DNA of 64,000 nucleotides. It comes from Macrotis lagotis. Taxonomy: Eukaryota > Chordata > Mammalia > Peramelemorphia > Peramelidae. Where the stretch lies: assembly GCF_037893015.1 (NCBI RefSeq), contig NC_133666.1, positions 224,889,258-224,953,257 of the forward strand. The letters run 5' to 3'. The notes below the pieces were generated by a model. The model saw nothing but the letters and a program-made list of their open reading frames with translations, was not told where the DNA came from and did not search any database. Positions 35,401 through 50,700 of the stretch are shown here, one piece after another. The position numbers and the translations under genes were made by a program. How positions within the stretch are numbered: the first letter of the stretch is position 1; every line of letters starts with the position of its first letter.

Positions 35401-38400
35401 AAAGATATTTATTAAGTATCTACTATGGACAAGACAATTCAGGCATATTTTCTAAATTACTACAACAAAACATTCAAGTTCATATTAGAAAACAAAACCA
35501 AGTATATTAAATCAAACATTGTCAAATCTCATAAAAGGATAGTCAGTTTAGCATAATATTTTAAAATGCTTTAGTACTGCTGTAGTTTTGAGGGGTAGAA
35601 AGGCATTGGTGTGAGGTCAATAGTAATATTTATGTTAGCTGAAAATTCTGATCAAATCTCCAAGCATGAGGGGTGACTAGGTGGTACAGTGGATAGAGCA
35701 CCGGCCCTGGAGTCAGGAGTACCTGAGTTCAAATCCAGCCTCAGACACTTAATAATTACCTAGCTGTGTGGCCTTGGGCAAGCCTTGCGAAACAAAACAA
35801 AACAACCTAAAAAAATATAAAAGCTCAAATCTCCAAGCATGAATCCTCCTAATCAATCACTATTCAATATGCCTAGAATTTAAGAGATGACATTTCACTA
35901 TGCTTGAGAAATGAAAATGGAGGACATCTCTTCATGAATACAATCAGCATTTAATCAATGAAAAAAGGGGAAAGAATTCAATATTTAAATCTCATTACCA
36001 GAACAAAGTAAAAATAATTCAACTGAACAGTCATAATAAAATATATCACAATTCTTTACCTCTAAATATATAAGTTTAGATCTCTAACAGATTGCAAAAT
36101 AAAAGTCAGTTCCTTTTTTCAGTCATTTAACATCTATACTAAATCAGAGGTATAGGTGTACTCAATAAACTACTCAATGATTAGTACTGAATTCAATGTT
36201 ATTTCAAACTGACACAATGTCTTTAGATGCACCATGATTAGCTGCAAAATGGTACATTAGCCTTGAGTTCTGAAAATGTTTACTGATCTTCCTCTTCCCT
36301 CAAATCTCAAGTAAATAATGGGATAAAATGGGCACAAAAGAACACCTGGGTAAATTAAGAAAACCTTTATGTGGAATGACTGCCTGTGAGAAGGAAGGGA
36401 AGTAAATAATAGCAGCAATTCTGGCAATGTTTTTTAAAAGTATATCAACAAAAAAATTTTTAAAGAAGTTGATTAATAAACAATCATTAGACTATAAACT
36501 CATTGCAAGTAGGGATCATTTCATTCCTTGTACTTACAGCCCCAGCACTTAGGAAAATGCCTGGTTCTTAGGTGTGTGTGTGTGTGTATAATACACACAT
36601 ACCTAAGAACCAGGCATTTTCTATATATTATATATATATGAAAAGGCAAAATATAAAAACAATGAAGAAAAGGACCACAGTAAATTGTGTTTGCTCAACC
36701 ATAACTGAGAATGTAATTTTCTATTATTTGCACTAAATTATGATTCATTCAGCAAATATGCCCATGGCCATAACTTTTTGATGAGATTTTACTGAAATAA
36801 AAGTAATTTTATTGGATTTAATAGCTATTTGCTCAATACTCTTAACTTTGCTATTATTCTCTTAGAATGCTCTAAGCAGCAGAGGAACAAGGACACTGCT
36901 TTAATCTGTTTTGTAGAATAATAAACATAGTCAAGGTTGGGAGAATTTCTAATAAATTCTGCAGCCCAAAATCAATGCTAGTAGAGTATTAAAAAGTCAG
37001 GAGTAGTAAGTGCCTTATGTACTGTTGTGTTTTTCCCTAAGGAGATTTTATCAACAAGCATCTCATTTCATAAGACACAAATCCCCTAAACAATGGACCA
37101 AAAATTTCAAAAGAGGAAATTAATTTCATAAAGAGGCTAGCTATATCCAGTATGTGCCCAAAACGTCAGTGACAGTATGTTCTTAACACCTTCTTGCTAA
37201 GTGTTTACACAATTATTGCCTAAAATGGATCTTTTCTTATTCATGGGGTATCAAATTGTTAAATCTGTTTTCAAGGTTTTGATTAAAAACTGTCTTCAGG
37301 AAAGTATACATGTAGGGGGTGGAGCCAAGATGGCGACAAGAATGGATTGTGTCTTAGGCGCCCTCTCATAAATCTTTGAAACTAAGGACTCTAATTAAAT
37401 GTTTGAGAGACAGAACCCAATGAGGCAGTTCTCCTACTCAAGGTAATCTGGAAAAGAGCAGAAAGGCTCTGCTCCCCGGGGATGGAGGGGCGGCCCACCA
37501 GAGGGATGGCCCACCAGAGCGAAAGAACTTCAGCCTCCCGGAGGCAGCTCACAGCAGCAGGAGAGTTTCCTGACCTATGCCGCCCCCCACCCAGCACCAG
37601 GCACAACTTGGGGGAACAGCTGGGGACCTCTGCCAAAGGGAGCACGTGAAGCCCAGCCCTCAGGGCACACAGAGAGCAGCTTGGCCACCACAGCACTGAT
37701 CCAGGAAACAGAAGCAGGCAGAGCCAGGAAGCAGGAGCCTCCAGGGCATGAGCCCACTGAACCTAGGGAGGGGAGTGAAGAGAGACTGCAGAGCTCTGTC
37801 CTCTGCCCCTGGGACAGGAATCTGGGGCTCTGACCACATTCAGATCCTGATCGCAGTCTAGGCTCTCCCACAGAAGAGCAGGCCCCCCCCCAGCCCCATG
37901 GCAGAGGGGGGCACATATGGCAGAGCTTCACACACTGAGACCCTTGTGGGAGTGTCCCAAAAGCTCAGGAAACGCCCCCAAAACAAGCTTAGGCTGGGAA
38001 AATGAGCAAGCAGGGAAAAAAGGGGAACACCATTGAGAAATATTTTGCATATGAGCCCAAGAAGGATCAAAACACTCAGTCTGAAGATGAGGAAGCACAA
38101 GCTCCTGCATCTAAAGACTCCAAGAAAAAAAACAGAAATTGGGCTCAGACTATGACAGAGCTCAAAAAAGACTTTGAAAATCAAATGAGGGAGTTAGAAG
38201 AAAAACTGGGAAAAGAAATGAGAGAGATTCAGGAAAAAACATGAAAATGAAGTCAGCAACTTAGTCAAGGAAATCCAAAAAAATCCTGAAGAAAATAGCA
38301 TGCTAAAAACCAGATTAGGTCAAATGGATAAAACAGTTCAAAAAGTTATTGAGGAGAAGAATGCTTTAAAAAGCAAAATTGGCCAGATGGAAAAAGAGAT

Positions 38401-40453
38401 AAGAAAACTCTCTGAGGAAAATAAATCCTTCAAACAAAGAATAGAACTCAGGGAGATTGATGAATTTATGAGAAATCAGGAATCAATACTTCAAAACCAA
38501 AAAAAATGAAAAATGAGAAGAAAATGTGAAACATCTCATTGAAAAAACAACTGATATGGACAACAGACTTAGGAAAGATAATTTAAAAATTACTGGAATA
38601 CCTGAAAGTCATGATCAGGAAAAGAGCCTTGACATCATTTTCAAAGAATTACTACAGGAAAATTGCCCTGATATCCTAGAAGCAGAGGGCAAAACAGAAA
38701 TGGGGAGAATTCACTGAGCCCCCTGAGAAAGAGATCCCAAAAAACAACCCCTAGGAATATTATAGCCAAGTTCCAGAACTCCCAAGTCACTGTTTCAGCT
38801 TCCTAAACCCCAAGACAATCTTAAAGTGCTCCCAAACTTTCAAGCTATTTTGCATCTATAAATTTTTTAAGTCATTGGAGACATTTAGCCACGCCCATCC
38901 ATATAACTCCCAGTGACATGCCAACATAGAGATATATATAACCCAGTTATTCTCTATTCCATCATCACCTGTATGGCTTCTGCCATTCCTGCTAAAAAAA
39001 AAAAAAACTAATAAGTTAAGCCATGGTGCCAAAAATACACCAAAATCCCAGTGGTCTAATGCCCTGAATTGGAAAGAATATATAGATAAGCAAGGTGTTA
39101 GGGACTAAAATAAAAAGGAGTAATATATGGTGAGCACTAATTTACTGATGTTTTAGTGAAAATTTTATGTCTACAGGGCAGCTAGGTGGAGCAGTGAATG
39201 AAGCACCAGTCTTGAATAAGGAGTTCAAACCTGTTCTTAGACACTTACTAGCTGTATGACCCTGAACAAGTAACTTAATCCTGATTGTTGTACAGCAAAG
39301 TAAATAAAGATACAAAAATTTTTTTTTATGTCTAAAAGTTAAGGTGAAGGGGAGCATAATCTGGTATATAAAGAGTTATTCTCAGGGCAGCTAGGTGGCA
39401 TAGTGGATAAAGCACCGGCCTTGGAGTCAGGAGTACCTGGGTTCAAATCTGGTCTCAAACACTTAATAATTACCTAGCTGTGTGGCCTTGGGCAAGCCAC
39501 TTAACCCCATTTGCCTTGCAAAAACCTAAATAAATATATAAATAAGTATATAAAAAATAAATATTCTCAGAATCTGGAAGACCTGAACTCAAGTTATGCC
39601 CTTCAAAAATATTGGATGAGAGATCCTGGACATCACTTAAACCTTCCTGCTCTGTAAACTTTAGGTTGCCAAACATATGCTGAATTGCCTGGGGAGAATT
39701 AGTCTACTCATTAGGATTTCCCTAAACCAATGTGAAAGGCAATTTTTTAAAAAGCCTGACAATAAATAAGTTACAGCAATTCATACATCAGGGTCTGCAA
39801 TCACAGTAACTTTTCTTGCCTGAAAAGACCTGCAGGAACTGATGCTGAGTGGAGTGAGCAGAACCAAGAAACCTTGTACATATTATTGTGTGATGATAAA
39901 CAGTCCTCTCAGCAGGTCAGTGATCAAGGGCAATTCTAAACAACTTGTGATGGAAAATGCCATCCACAACCAGAGAAAAAACTATGGAGTTTGAATACAG
40001 ATGAAAGCATACTAGTTTCACTTTTTAAAACTTAGTTTTTTACTCTTATTTTTTTCTTCCTTTTAGTTCTGATTTTTATTTCACAGAATGACTAATATGG
40101 AAATGTGTCAAACATGACTGCACATGTCTAATCTATATCAAATTATTCATTGTCAAGGAGGAAAGGAAGGGAAGGAGGTAGAAAAACATGGAACTCAAAT
40201 GCTTACAAAAAGATGAATGCTGAAAACTATTTTTGATTGGAAAAAATACAGTAAAATAACATTCAAAAAACCAAAAAACAAACAAAAAGTAGTCACTGTT
40301 CTTAGATTTTATTTACAACATCACTGTCTCTACAAAATAAAATGATAAATACATGATGAACTATCTCTTCTTGGAAAAGGAAATTTCATAGCATGTAGCT
40401 AAATGAAAATTGATGTAGTTCCAACATTGTTAATCACTCCTCCTAGGTGTGTT

Positions 40454-40501
<48 letters not shown>

Positions 40502-41703
40502 TCCCTCTTCCTGTTTTGCTTAGCTGACAGGTTCCCCCTTCTCCTTTATCTTTGTTCAGATCATACTGACTAATCCTGAGTATCTCATAGGGCTCTGCCT
40601 CAGACCCTTTTTTCTTCTCCCTCTATACCACTACACTTGGTGATCTCATTAGCTCTCATGAGTTTAACTATTATCTCTATGCAGAAAATTATTTGACTCC
40701 ACAGCCAACTTTTGGGAAATAATTTCTATGAAGATGCAATCTGGCATCTCCAGGTGTTATAGCCACAGTCACTGACAACCCAGAAAGGAAAGTTCTTGTC
40801 AACAAAGTTGTTGTTATTATCAAAGGGCTCAACCCCAGAAACAACTGGGATTTTCTCAGGGAAAATGCCCTGAAAAGAAGTATTCCCAACTTTGTTGAAA
40901 TGCCCTAAAGCTAGGTAATACATCCTGAAACAGGAAGATCTTAATTCAAACGCAGTCAAGATATGATTAGCAGTATTTCCCTGAGCAAGGTATTTCATTT
41001 GTTGCTTTGGTTTACTCATCCGTAAAGTGGGGATAATAATAGCGCCTCCCTTCTCAGATGGTTGTGAGGTTGAAATGACATTATAATTGTAAAATGCTTA
41101 ACATAGTGTCTGGAACATAGTAGGCACTACATAATAATTAGTTATTATCATTATTATTATAGATCATGGGTTCTTTTTATCTGATTTGCAGCTATAACCT
41201 TCCATCTGGACTGTCTCTTTCGATTAGGATATGAGTTCCTTGAGAGCAGACACTGTCTTGCTTTTTACATTTTTACTGCCACTATACAGTGCTTTGCACA
41301 TCGTATGAAATTAATAAAAACATTTTCATTCATTTATTCACTCATCTATATATCCAGGCCTTAGTCTATCCCCCAAACTTCAGTTCCACGTTCCCAAATG
41401 CCTTTTAGACCTCTTACACTGAATTCTCCAAAGGCATCTCAAAACTCCCCATGCTAAAACAGAAGTGATCTTTTCCTAAAACATTTCTGTCCTCCAAACT
41501 ACAATAATAGCTAATAACAGCACTTACATCCCAGAGGATCAAAAGAGATAATATCAGGGGTGGCTAGGTGGTGCAGTGGATAGAGCACCAGCTCTGGAGT
41601 CAGGAATACCTGAGTTCAAATTCAGCCTAAAACACTTAGTAATTGCCTAGCTGTGTGGCCTTGGGCAAGCCACTTAACCCCATTTGCCTTGCAAAAACCT
41701 TAA

Positions 41704-41753
<50 letters not shown>

Positions 41754-44700
41754 CAATCTGCAAAGTGTTTAGTATAGTGTCTAGCAGGTGCTTAATAAAG
41801 CCCTGCTCCCTTCCTGAACCCTTCTTTGAAGGACACTAGGACTTCCCAATCACCCAGGCTATAAACTATTTCAAATTAGAAAGAATATGTTTTGAAATGA
41901 GGAAATAAGGATTAACAATGAAAATGTAGGGGCAGCTAGGTGGCGCAGTGGATAGAGCACCAGCCCTGGAGTCAGGAGTACCTGAGTTCAAATCTGGCCT
42001 CAGACATTTAATAATTACCTGGCTGTGTGGCCTTAGGCAAGCCACTTAACCCCATTTGCCTTGCAAAAACCTAAAAAACAAAACAAAACAAAAAAAAAAC
42101 CTAACAATGAAAATTTGAGTCCAGCTCTAAGTAATGAGGTAAACATTTGTAGTAAAATGAAAAGTAGAAGTGGTAGATACAGGAAGATAGGCCAAATACT
42201 GAAAATTTTCCTTTCATATTAATCAACAAATAAATATATAAATTCCCTCATAGCACTAAAATTCTACTATTCTTAAGTTTAAACTTTTGAATTAAAAAAA
42301 AGATTTTTCCTCCTCTTTCCCTCCAAATAGAATTATTCATGGCAAGAGACAGAGGAGACAATGCATGGAGGTAATTGCGGTAAAGAGAAAATCCACTGGG
42401 TCAAGAACCAGGATGATCTGGATTTCTAGTCATAGTCTTACATCATACTAGCTTTTGAGAAATATCAATTTCCCTGAGCCTCAATTTCTTCACGCATATG
42501 AAGCACTTTTCAGGTGAGGTGTCAAATAAAAACATATGGCCCACAATATCCCAAATGTGTGTCCCAGACCAGATCAAAAATGCAACTGGTAAAGATTTAA
42601 TGAAATTTCAAAAAGCCAAAAAATAGATAGTATTAATATGTAATTTTCTATGTCAATATGTGGTCCAAATGGATCTTACTGGTTCAGTGGTACCAGTTCT
42701 GCTTTAGCATAGAGAGTACATCTGCCCTGCCTACCTTAGAACTGTTGTGAGAATCAAATAAAATAACTTACTCATCTACATTTATAATCACAGAAATCTT
42801 CCTCTCTGCTAAGTTCATATTCTTTTCTAATAATCTAATTTCAAACATGCAGTGATTCTTTACTATAAGTAATTCAAGAAACTCTAATCTCTGGTATTGC
42901 CCAGTTCTTTGTATGTTTCCTAAAATGCCCCTGGTTCCTATTTTCTCCTATTTCTTTCTTGGTCTCCTCACTTTTATATTCATTCCAGTTTAAAAATAAC
43001 TCATTTTCTACTTCTTTTTGTCCCTTTTCCCCCTCAGTAGAGGGTTAAGTGGGTTTCTATGCTAAAGCTAAATAATCATAAAGTCTTAAAAATTAAAATA
43101 AATAAATACAATTATCAGTTTAAAAATCTAATTTCTCAACTTATCTTTCTATTACCAAAGTAAACAAACTAGGTGGGGAGAATAATGAATTTTAAAAAAA
43201 AATCTCTGTAAGATGGCACAAAGAAATAGCTATTATTATGCCCAGATGCCCTCCTGTCTCTTTTCTCTACCTAGGTTTTATGCCTGTCATTTCTTCACTT
43301 CAGGGATAAAGGTGAATGAGGAAAACTGAGCATAAAAGGCAGTAGTCATGGAGATTGGTTCAGTTTTATCTGTTCCTTTCAGAAACACCATAGGGAAGCA
43401 GGATATTAAAGGTGAACAGGAAAGGTTTTATAGAAAATTAAGGTCCTGTTGCTACCTCTAAAGAAAAAAGCCAAAGTACAAAGTCACTTGGAAATACTGC
43501 TAATGACTGAGAAGAGTTTCCATCTTTCTCTAGTACAGTTACATAGCATTAAATATTTCAGTTTTTTAATAACACATATAGGATTAGGTAAGATAGTAAA
43601 TTTTAAGCATAGAAGGAGAATACATGCTATTAAGGCATGTAAAGTAGATTTATAAGTAACAAGAGTAAAACAGTAAAAAGAGGGGTGGGATGGGGAGGAG
43701 GAGTACAGCAGAACAAGTTGAGGCTTTCAATGGCCAAAGACAACAAAAAGCCTTTTTTTGTCCTATGTTAAAGCTCCATTGGAAGCAAAAAGATCAAAAA
43801 AGACCACACATGAAGCAAAGGGAACTCAATGCATAATATGAGAGAAGGCAGTTCCTGTTTTACTTCGGTTTCCTCTACCAAGTAGAATGGCATTCAGGAA
43901 TGGAAAGTCTAGAATAAGGAGTAGTTTATGGAGAATTGGAACATAAGTGATAAGATGATAAAAGAACATCCCTCAATTGAGTTCAAATTATTAGTCTTGA
44001 ATGAACACTTCAGGAAACTGAAGGAACAATTCAGGAAACATGGTCACGACTGATAAATCAAAAAATAAAACAAAACTGATTCACTTAAAAAAAAAATTGA
44101 GACTGAGTCTCCCTTTCTCATCCAGGCTAGAAGTATAGCTGTTCAGTCACTTAACCCTATCTGTCTCAGTTTCCTCATCTATAAAAAGAACTAGAGAAGA
44201 AAAAGGCAACTTACTCTAATATCTCTGCCAAGAAAAACCCCAATGGAGTCATAGAGTCAGATATGATTGAAAAGTGACTGAGTAACAACGGAATGATGAG
44301 AAGACCAAAAATCCTTCACCCTAGCTTGGTTAAAGAAACGGAGCATTTTTAGCCTAAAAATAAGGGAAGATTTTGATTTTCATCATGACGATTGTCTTCA
44401 AGCATTTAAAATAAGTATCACTGAGATTATTACCTCATCAGGCAGATATGTGGTACAATAGATAGAAAACTAGACCTTGGAGTCAGGAAGACATGGATTA
44501 AAATATAGTCTCAGATCCTTACTAGTTGTGAGACACTTCACCTCTGTTTACCTCAGTTTCCTCATCTGTAAAATGAAGATGATAATAGCAACTACTAGGG
44601 TTGCTGTGAAGACCAAAAGAGATAATATTTGTAAAGTATAATTACTAATTATGATGATGAAAAGAATGATTATATGAGTAGAATAAAACTTATTTTGCTT

Positions 44701-47700
44701 GCCTCCAGGGGCCAGAATAAGGAAGAGATGGAAATTTCACGGAGGCATATTTAGGAACAATATAAAGAAGATTCCTAATAATTAAAAATTCTCTAAAATA
44801 AAAGGGTCTGCCTCAGAAGGCAATACTAGGGTGTTTCAAATAGAGAACAGATGATCATTTGTCAGAGATGCTGAAGAGCAGGCTTGGTATGATCACAGCT
44901 GCAAGATGACAAGTAAAAGAGGTAGCTTGGGTTCAGTTTCTTCACACCATTTCAAGTGAAGAAAAAGGGCACTCAACATCGCAACAAAACCAGTAACAGG
45001 ATGAGAAATTAAATGTGTTATCATAAGTTTATTTTCTTACAGAAAAAAGTATAACAAGAAAATGTGTTCTACATTCCTCAAACTCTCATTCATTCACCAT
45101 TCTTTAAAAGTTTAAAAAACTCCTGCAACTGCGGGCATCAGAAAAAAGAAATCTATTAAAGAGGGCGAAGAGGGCAGCTAGGTGGCACAGTGGATAAAGC
45201 ACCGGCCCTGGAGTCAGGAGTACCTGGGTTCAAATCCCATCTCAGACACTTAATAATTACCTAGCTGTATGGCCTTGGGGCAAGCCACTTAACCCCATTG
45301 CCTTGCAAAAACTTAAAAAAAAAAAAAGAGGACTAAGCCCAGAAGTGTCTATCTACTGTTTATACAAGAGGATATAGGTAAATTAACCAATAAGTTAATT
45401 TGCCTCTCTCTCTCTCTCTCGTGTGTACTATTAAAAATTTTAAATTAATACAATTTGTTTTTAATATTTCCTTCATTTCTGAATATTCTCCTCCCTCTTC
45501 TATTAACTTAAATGTAATAAAGAATCAAAAAGAATATGAAAATGAGAAGTCCAACTAAACCAAACAAATCATTTTTCTGGTAGTGCATTCAGCATTCCTC
45601 ACACAAAGTTTTCCACCTCCACAAAGAGGGAATGGAAATATGTTTTCTAACTTTTCTTCAATGTCAAGCTTGGTCATTCTAACTTTATGCTTCGTATGCA
45701 GATTACTACTATTTTTCATCTCCATCTGCCTAGGCATGCTCAACTCAACCTTCCATTTGGAATTAATTTCCTTGACTACTCTGCTGAAGCAACTTCTATA
45801 TGAAGCTTCTCCAGATTCTCCAATATCCCCACTAATATGTTCCTTGAAGGCCTAGACTATTTCATTTTTGCTTGCATATGGGTTAGATGCCTAGCCATGG
45901 AACTTCTGTGACAAAGGGGCTAAACATTTTAATCATGGGGGGGGGGTATAATTTCAAATTCCAACCCCAAAATTTTTATTTTTTTCCTATTTTAAGTATA
46001 TTTCTCATACACAATAAATTGCTAGGTTTTGTTATACATTCATCTTATCTTTATTGGAAAAAGATACTCTTGAGTGCAAATTGAAATATAATTTTCTCAC
46101 TTTCATTCTTCTAATATGGCTAATATGGGAATGTTTCACATGATTTCACATGTATAAATGATCATATTGGTTGTCTTCTCAGTGGGTACAGGAATGGCAG
46201 GAGAGAAGGAGAGAACCAAAGCTCCAAAATTATAAAAAAAAAGAAGAAAAAAGCAAAAAATAAAAAAAATAAAAGAATAAACTTTTACAAAAAGAAAGAA
46301 ATTGTCTTCCAATAACCTTTTTATGTGTCTTTCTTTTTGTAACAGTTCATTGTAATAGGGGTAGAGTGAAGAGAGATATTGGCTGAAAATAATTTTGATG
46401 TAAAACAAGATCCAATATAAAATAGGATGTAAAAAGATACCAATACAACTTTTTTTTGTAAAAGAAGGGATTCATACTTAGGAGTTGAATGAGATGACTT
46501 CCAATTCTGAGACTCAATGATTCTTTAAAATTTTCAGATATAAAATTTTTTAAAAATCCTGACCATTTAAGTAGACTGATACTTGAATTCTATGAAACAA
46601 AATAGTATCTACTTTTTGAAGACAAAAAATTTTGCAGATAATAGCAATATATATTGCCTTTTTCAAAGATTTATATCGATACAGTAATTAATATTTTTAT
46701 AAAATATTAATAAGAATATATTATGTAGGGAAGAAAAAGTGGTAAATATGTAAATTCATTATTGTTTATTATTTTATTGAAAAGAACAATAACTGGTTGT
46801 TCCACATAAGACTAAAAAAGCAGAAACTAATAATTGCTAATTATTCTTCTTTACAAATTATTTAATAAAATAATCCATACTTTCAAATCATATGTAAAGG
46901 CCAGAAAAGGACTGTGAAGGTCAGGTAAAATAATTCCAACAGCTGTATTATTATGTAAGATAGTCTGATATTTTAATGATGTGCAAAATAATATTATAGG
47001 CTCTTCTCATCCCTCTACCCCAATATAAAATCATTTTCAATCTCTGGAAGCCTATTTTTACTTTGTTTATTTTTCAGTTTATATCCAACTTTTCATGACC
47101 CCATTTGAAATATTCTTTGAAAAGATAAAGTTAACATTTCCTTCTCCAGCTCAGTTTTTACAGATGAGGAAACTGAGACAAACAGGGTTAACTGACTTGC
47201 CCAGGGTCACACACCTAGCAAGTGTATGTGGACATATTTAAAGTCAGATCTTCCTAATTCCAGGCCCAATGCTCTATCTGCTAAGCCACCTAGCTGCCCA
47301 ATAAAAAGATTCACTGTAAATACTGATAAACTATTCTGGTTTTTAAAAATGTGGCAACATGATGGAACAACAAGAACATTGGATCTGAAATCAGAAAAGT
47401 CTCTGTACAAATGCACCTCCTCCAGTCTCTTCTACTTGTGTGGATCTGGGCAAGTCTCTTCACTTCTCCTCACCTTGCTTCCTTGCCCATATGATAGGGC
47501 TAATAAAACATGTATTAACTACTTCACCAAATTCCTTAAAAGATCAATGGGATCATTTATGTGAAATGCTTTACAAATCTTGAAGCACTACATAAATATC
47601 AAATATTATTATGCACAATATTTAAGTTTCAACATTGTTTTCTAAACTTAAATATCTTAATGAAATATTTCTAACTCATTTACAAAACTGAAAAACTATT

Positions 47701-50700
47701 GCTAGAATATCAAGAAATCCCAACAAAACCAGAAATTTAAGAAACACTTAGGTCACTAAGTTTCACAAATTATCATCTGCATGAGAGATAAGTGTGAGGT
47801 AATGGACAGAAAACTGATCTATGAATCAAGACTTGGGTTCAAGTCCTGCTTTGAACACAAGCTAGCTATGTGACCTTGGATAGGTCACTTAAGCTCTCAA
47901 TGCCTCAGGCAACTCTTTCAGATTATAGGTTGAAGAAATACATAGACAGGATTTACTCCTTCCAGGTATTCCCAGAACACCAATGAAATCACAGTTCTAG
48001 GTCTGTTACCCACCCTCCCCCTCCCCACCACCCTGGAAAAATAAAAAAATTGAACACTGAAGCTTTGAAGTAAATACATAAAATTTAGATAAAGCCCATA
48101 TCAAGTAGTAATTTAACACCCTCTCCACATCCAAAAGACTGCTGTATAATGAATCTTTATCATATCCTACCTTTTGTCAGCTTTTTCCTTGGCATCATCT
48201 CTCTTGGAAGTCTTCTCCAATCTGATTCAGAGACAGAGAGACAGATATACATGGTACCAGTGATTCTGAATGAGGAAACCTAGCCTTTGACTTCTATGTA
48301 TTTTCTCTAGCACAGATGAATGAGGGTCAAGGACTCTGTCCAGATACTGCAGACCATACCACAAATTAATTCAAAATATTAAGTCTCAGGGTAACCACAC
48401 CATTGCTGTATCCACAGCCTGCAAAGAAGAGTAAAGAACTGACAGTTTTCTAAATTATCCTAGAAAAAAAAAATCCAGATAACTGAGAGAAAAGTCAACT
48501 ATTTCAATCAGCTTCTACCTTCAGTCACCTTTATATTATAACTACTGCTATTTTTTTATTCTTTTAACTGTGTAGACATTGAACTGAGCAGAAAGATGAA
48601 GCATCATTAAAACAATACATCCAAAAACCTTACCAACCCAAAAAGGAAACTCATTAAATTAGTAGCAGAAAATATATAAATCTTAGTTTCACATGGCATT
48701 CCTTAGCTAATGGTTTCTACAGTGAATATATTTACATTTAACAGAAAAAATGTTTCACAGAAAAATCAAGCTAAAATATGAAGAGATAATGGTTTGAGAC
48801 CAGTGAGAAATGAAGTAGAAAAAAAATATGAGACATTTGAGACTGTTTCCATGGGAACTTGTGTCCTCATCAACAATAAGTGCTGACTGACTGAGTATAC
48901 ACACATTATATTACATAAAAGAGTAAGGCTCTCTTAAGCCTCTCTTCAAAGGTCAGGTGCATGAAAACACTGAAAATGCTGATTAAAATATGAGATGGAC
49001 AGTACAGAGAAAGCAGTCCTAGCTTGAGAGAGAAAAAAAAAAACCTGGGTCCTGGTTCTGTTCCACTAATTCATTTAACTACTCGGGTCTCAATTTCCTC
49101 ATTTCTATGGAAAATATGAGAGAAGAATATAGGATTAGGGGTTCCTAACCTGGAGTCTGTGAAAAAAATCCAAAACAATTTTTAAAAAGATTTTAAAAAC
49201 TCTTATTTCCTTTGTAATCTTATATGTTTTATTTTTAGATGTTTAAAAATATTATTCTAAGAAATTCATCTACTTCTGCTAAGGGGGTTCATGCCACACC
49301 CAAAAAAGCTTAAGAAACCCTAGGTTGCATACCATAAAAAGTTACATTTAGCTCTGATTTTTATATCATAGGTAAAATGTGTTTTTTGCAATTATAAAGC
49401 AAGCAAAGTAGGTTCTATTAGAAAAGGTACCCAAATAACTTAAATTACATATGCCTAAAAAAAATAAAGATGAACCTGTTGAAACTTGGATGGAAAAACA
49501 CATCTTAAAGCTAGAGTTTTCAGGATATAAATTCTCCCAGAAGAAGGGATAAACTATTATTTATTTTACAATAGGATTAATAGTGTACCTGAAATAGAAA
49601 AGTACTATTAACATGTAAACACAATACTTTTAAGAGTGGCAGTCCTTAGGGGCAGCTAGGTGGCGCAGTGAATAGAGCATGGGAGTCAGGAGTACCTGAG
49701 TTCAAATCCTGCCTCAGACACTTAATAATTACCTAGCCTTGTGGTCTTGGGCAAGCCACTTTAATCCCACTGCCTTGAAAAAAAATTTAAAAAAAAAGTG
49801 GCAGGCCTTAACCAAGATCAAAAGAAATGTAGTAAACTGAGAAACAATCTTTACAACTAATGTTTCTGACAAAGGACTCATTTCTAAAATATACAGAGAA
49901 CTGAGTCAAATTTAAAAAAAATAAAAGGTCATTCGCCAATTGACAAATGGTCAAAGGATATGCAAAGGCAATTTACAGATGAGGAGATCAAATCAATCCA
50001 TAGTCATATGAAAAATTGCTCTAAATCATTACTTATTAGAGAAATACAAATTAAAGCTTCTCTGAGGAAATCTTGTGTGGGAAATCTTGGACACTATTAC
50101 ACTGTTGGTGGAGCTGTGAACTCATCCAACCTTTCTGGGGAGAAATTTGGAACTACATCCAAAAGGCAACAAAAATGTGCATACCCTTTGATCCAACAAT
50201 ACCACTACTGGATCTATACCCTGAAGAGATGATGAAAAAGGGTAAGAACATCACTTGCACAAAAAAAATATTCATAGCAGCCCTGTTTGTGGTGGCAAAA
50301 AAATTGGAAATCAAATAAATGTCCTTCAATTGAGGAATGGCTTAGCAAACTTCTATTGGAAACCAGGAGGGATGGGAATTCAGGGAAGCCTGGAGGGATT
50401 TGCATGAACTGATGCTGAGTGAGATGAGCAGAACCAGAAAAACACTGTACACCCTAACAGCAACATGGGAGTGATGATCAACCATCAGTGCAACAATCAG
50501 AGACAATTTGTGGCTGTCTGCAATGGAGACTACCATCTGTATCCAGAGAAAGAACTGTGGAGTTTGAACAAAGAGCAAGGACTATTACCTTTAATTTAGA
50601 AAAAAAAAATGATTATCTTATTGTCTGATCTTGCTATCTCTTATACTTTATGTTTCTTCCTTAAGCATATGATTTCTCTCTCATCACATTCAATTTGGAT

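Noticed and set aside
38002..38717. Host gene encoding a coiled-coil protein.
   Set aside because: The preceding 'gccaagatggc' 5' UTR and the order coiled coil then RRM identify it as L1 ORF1 with frameshifts.
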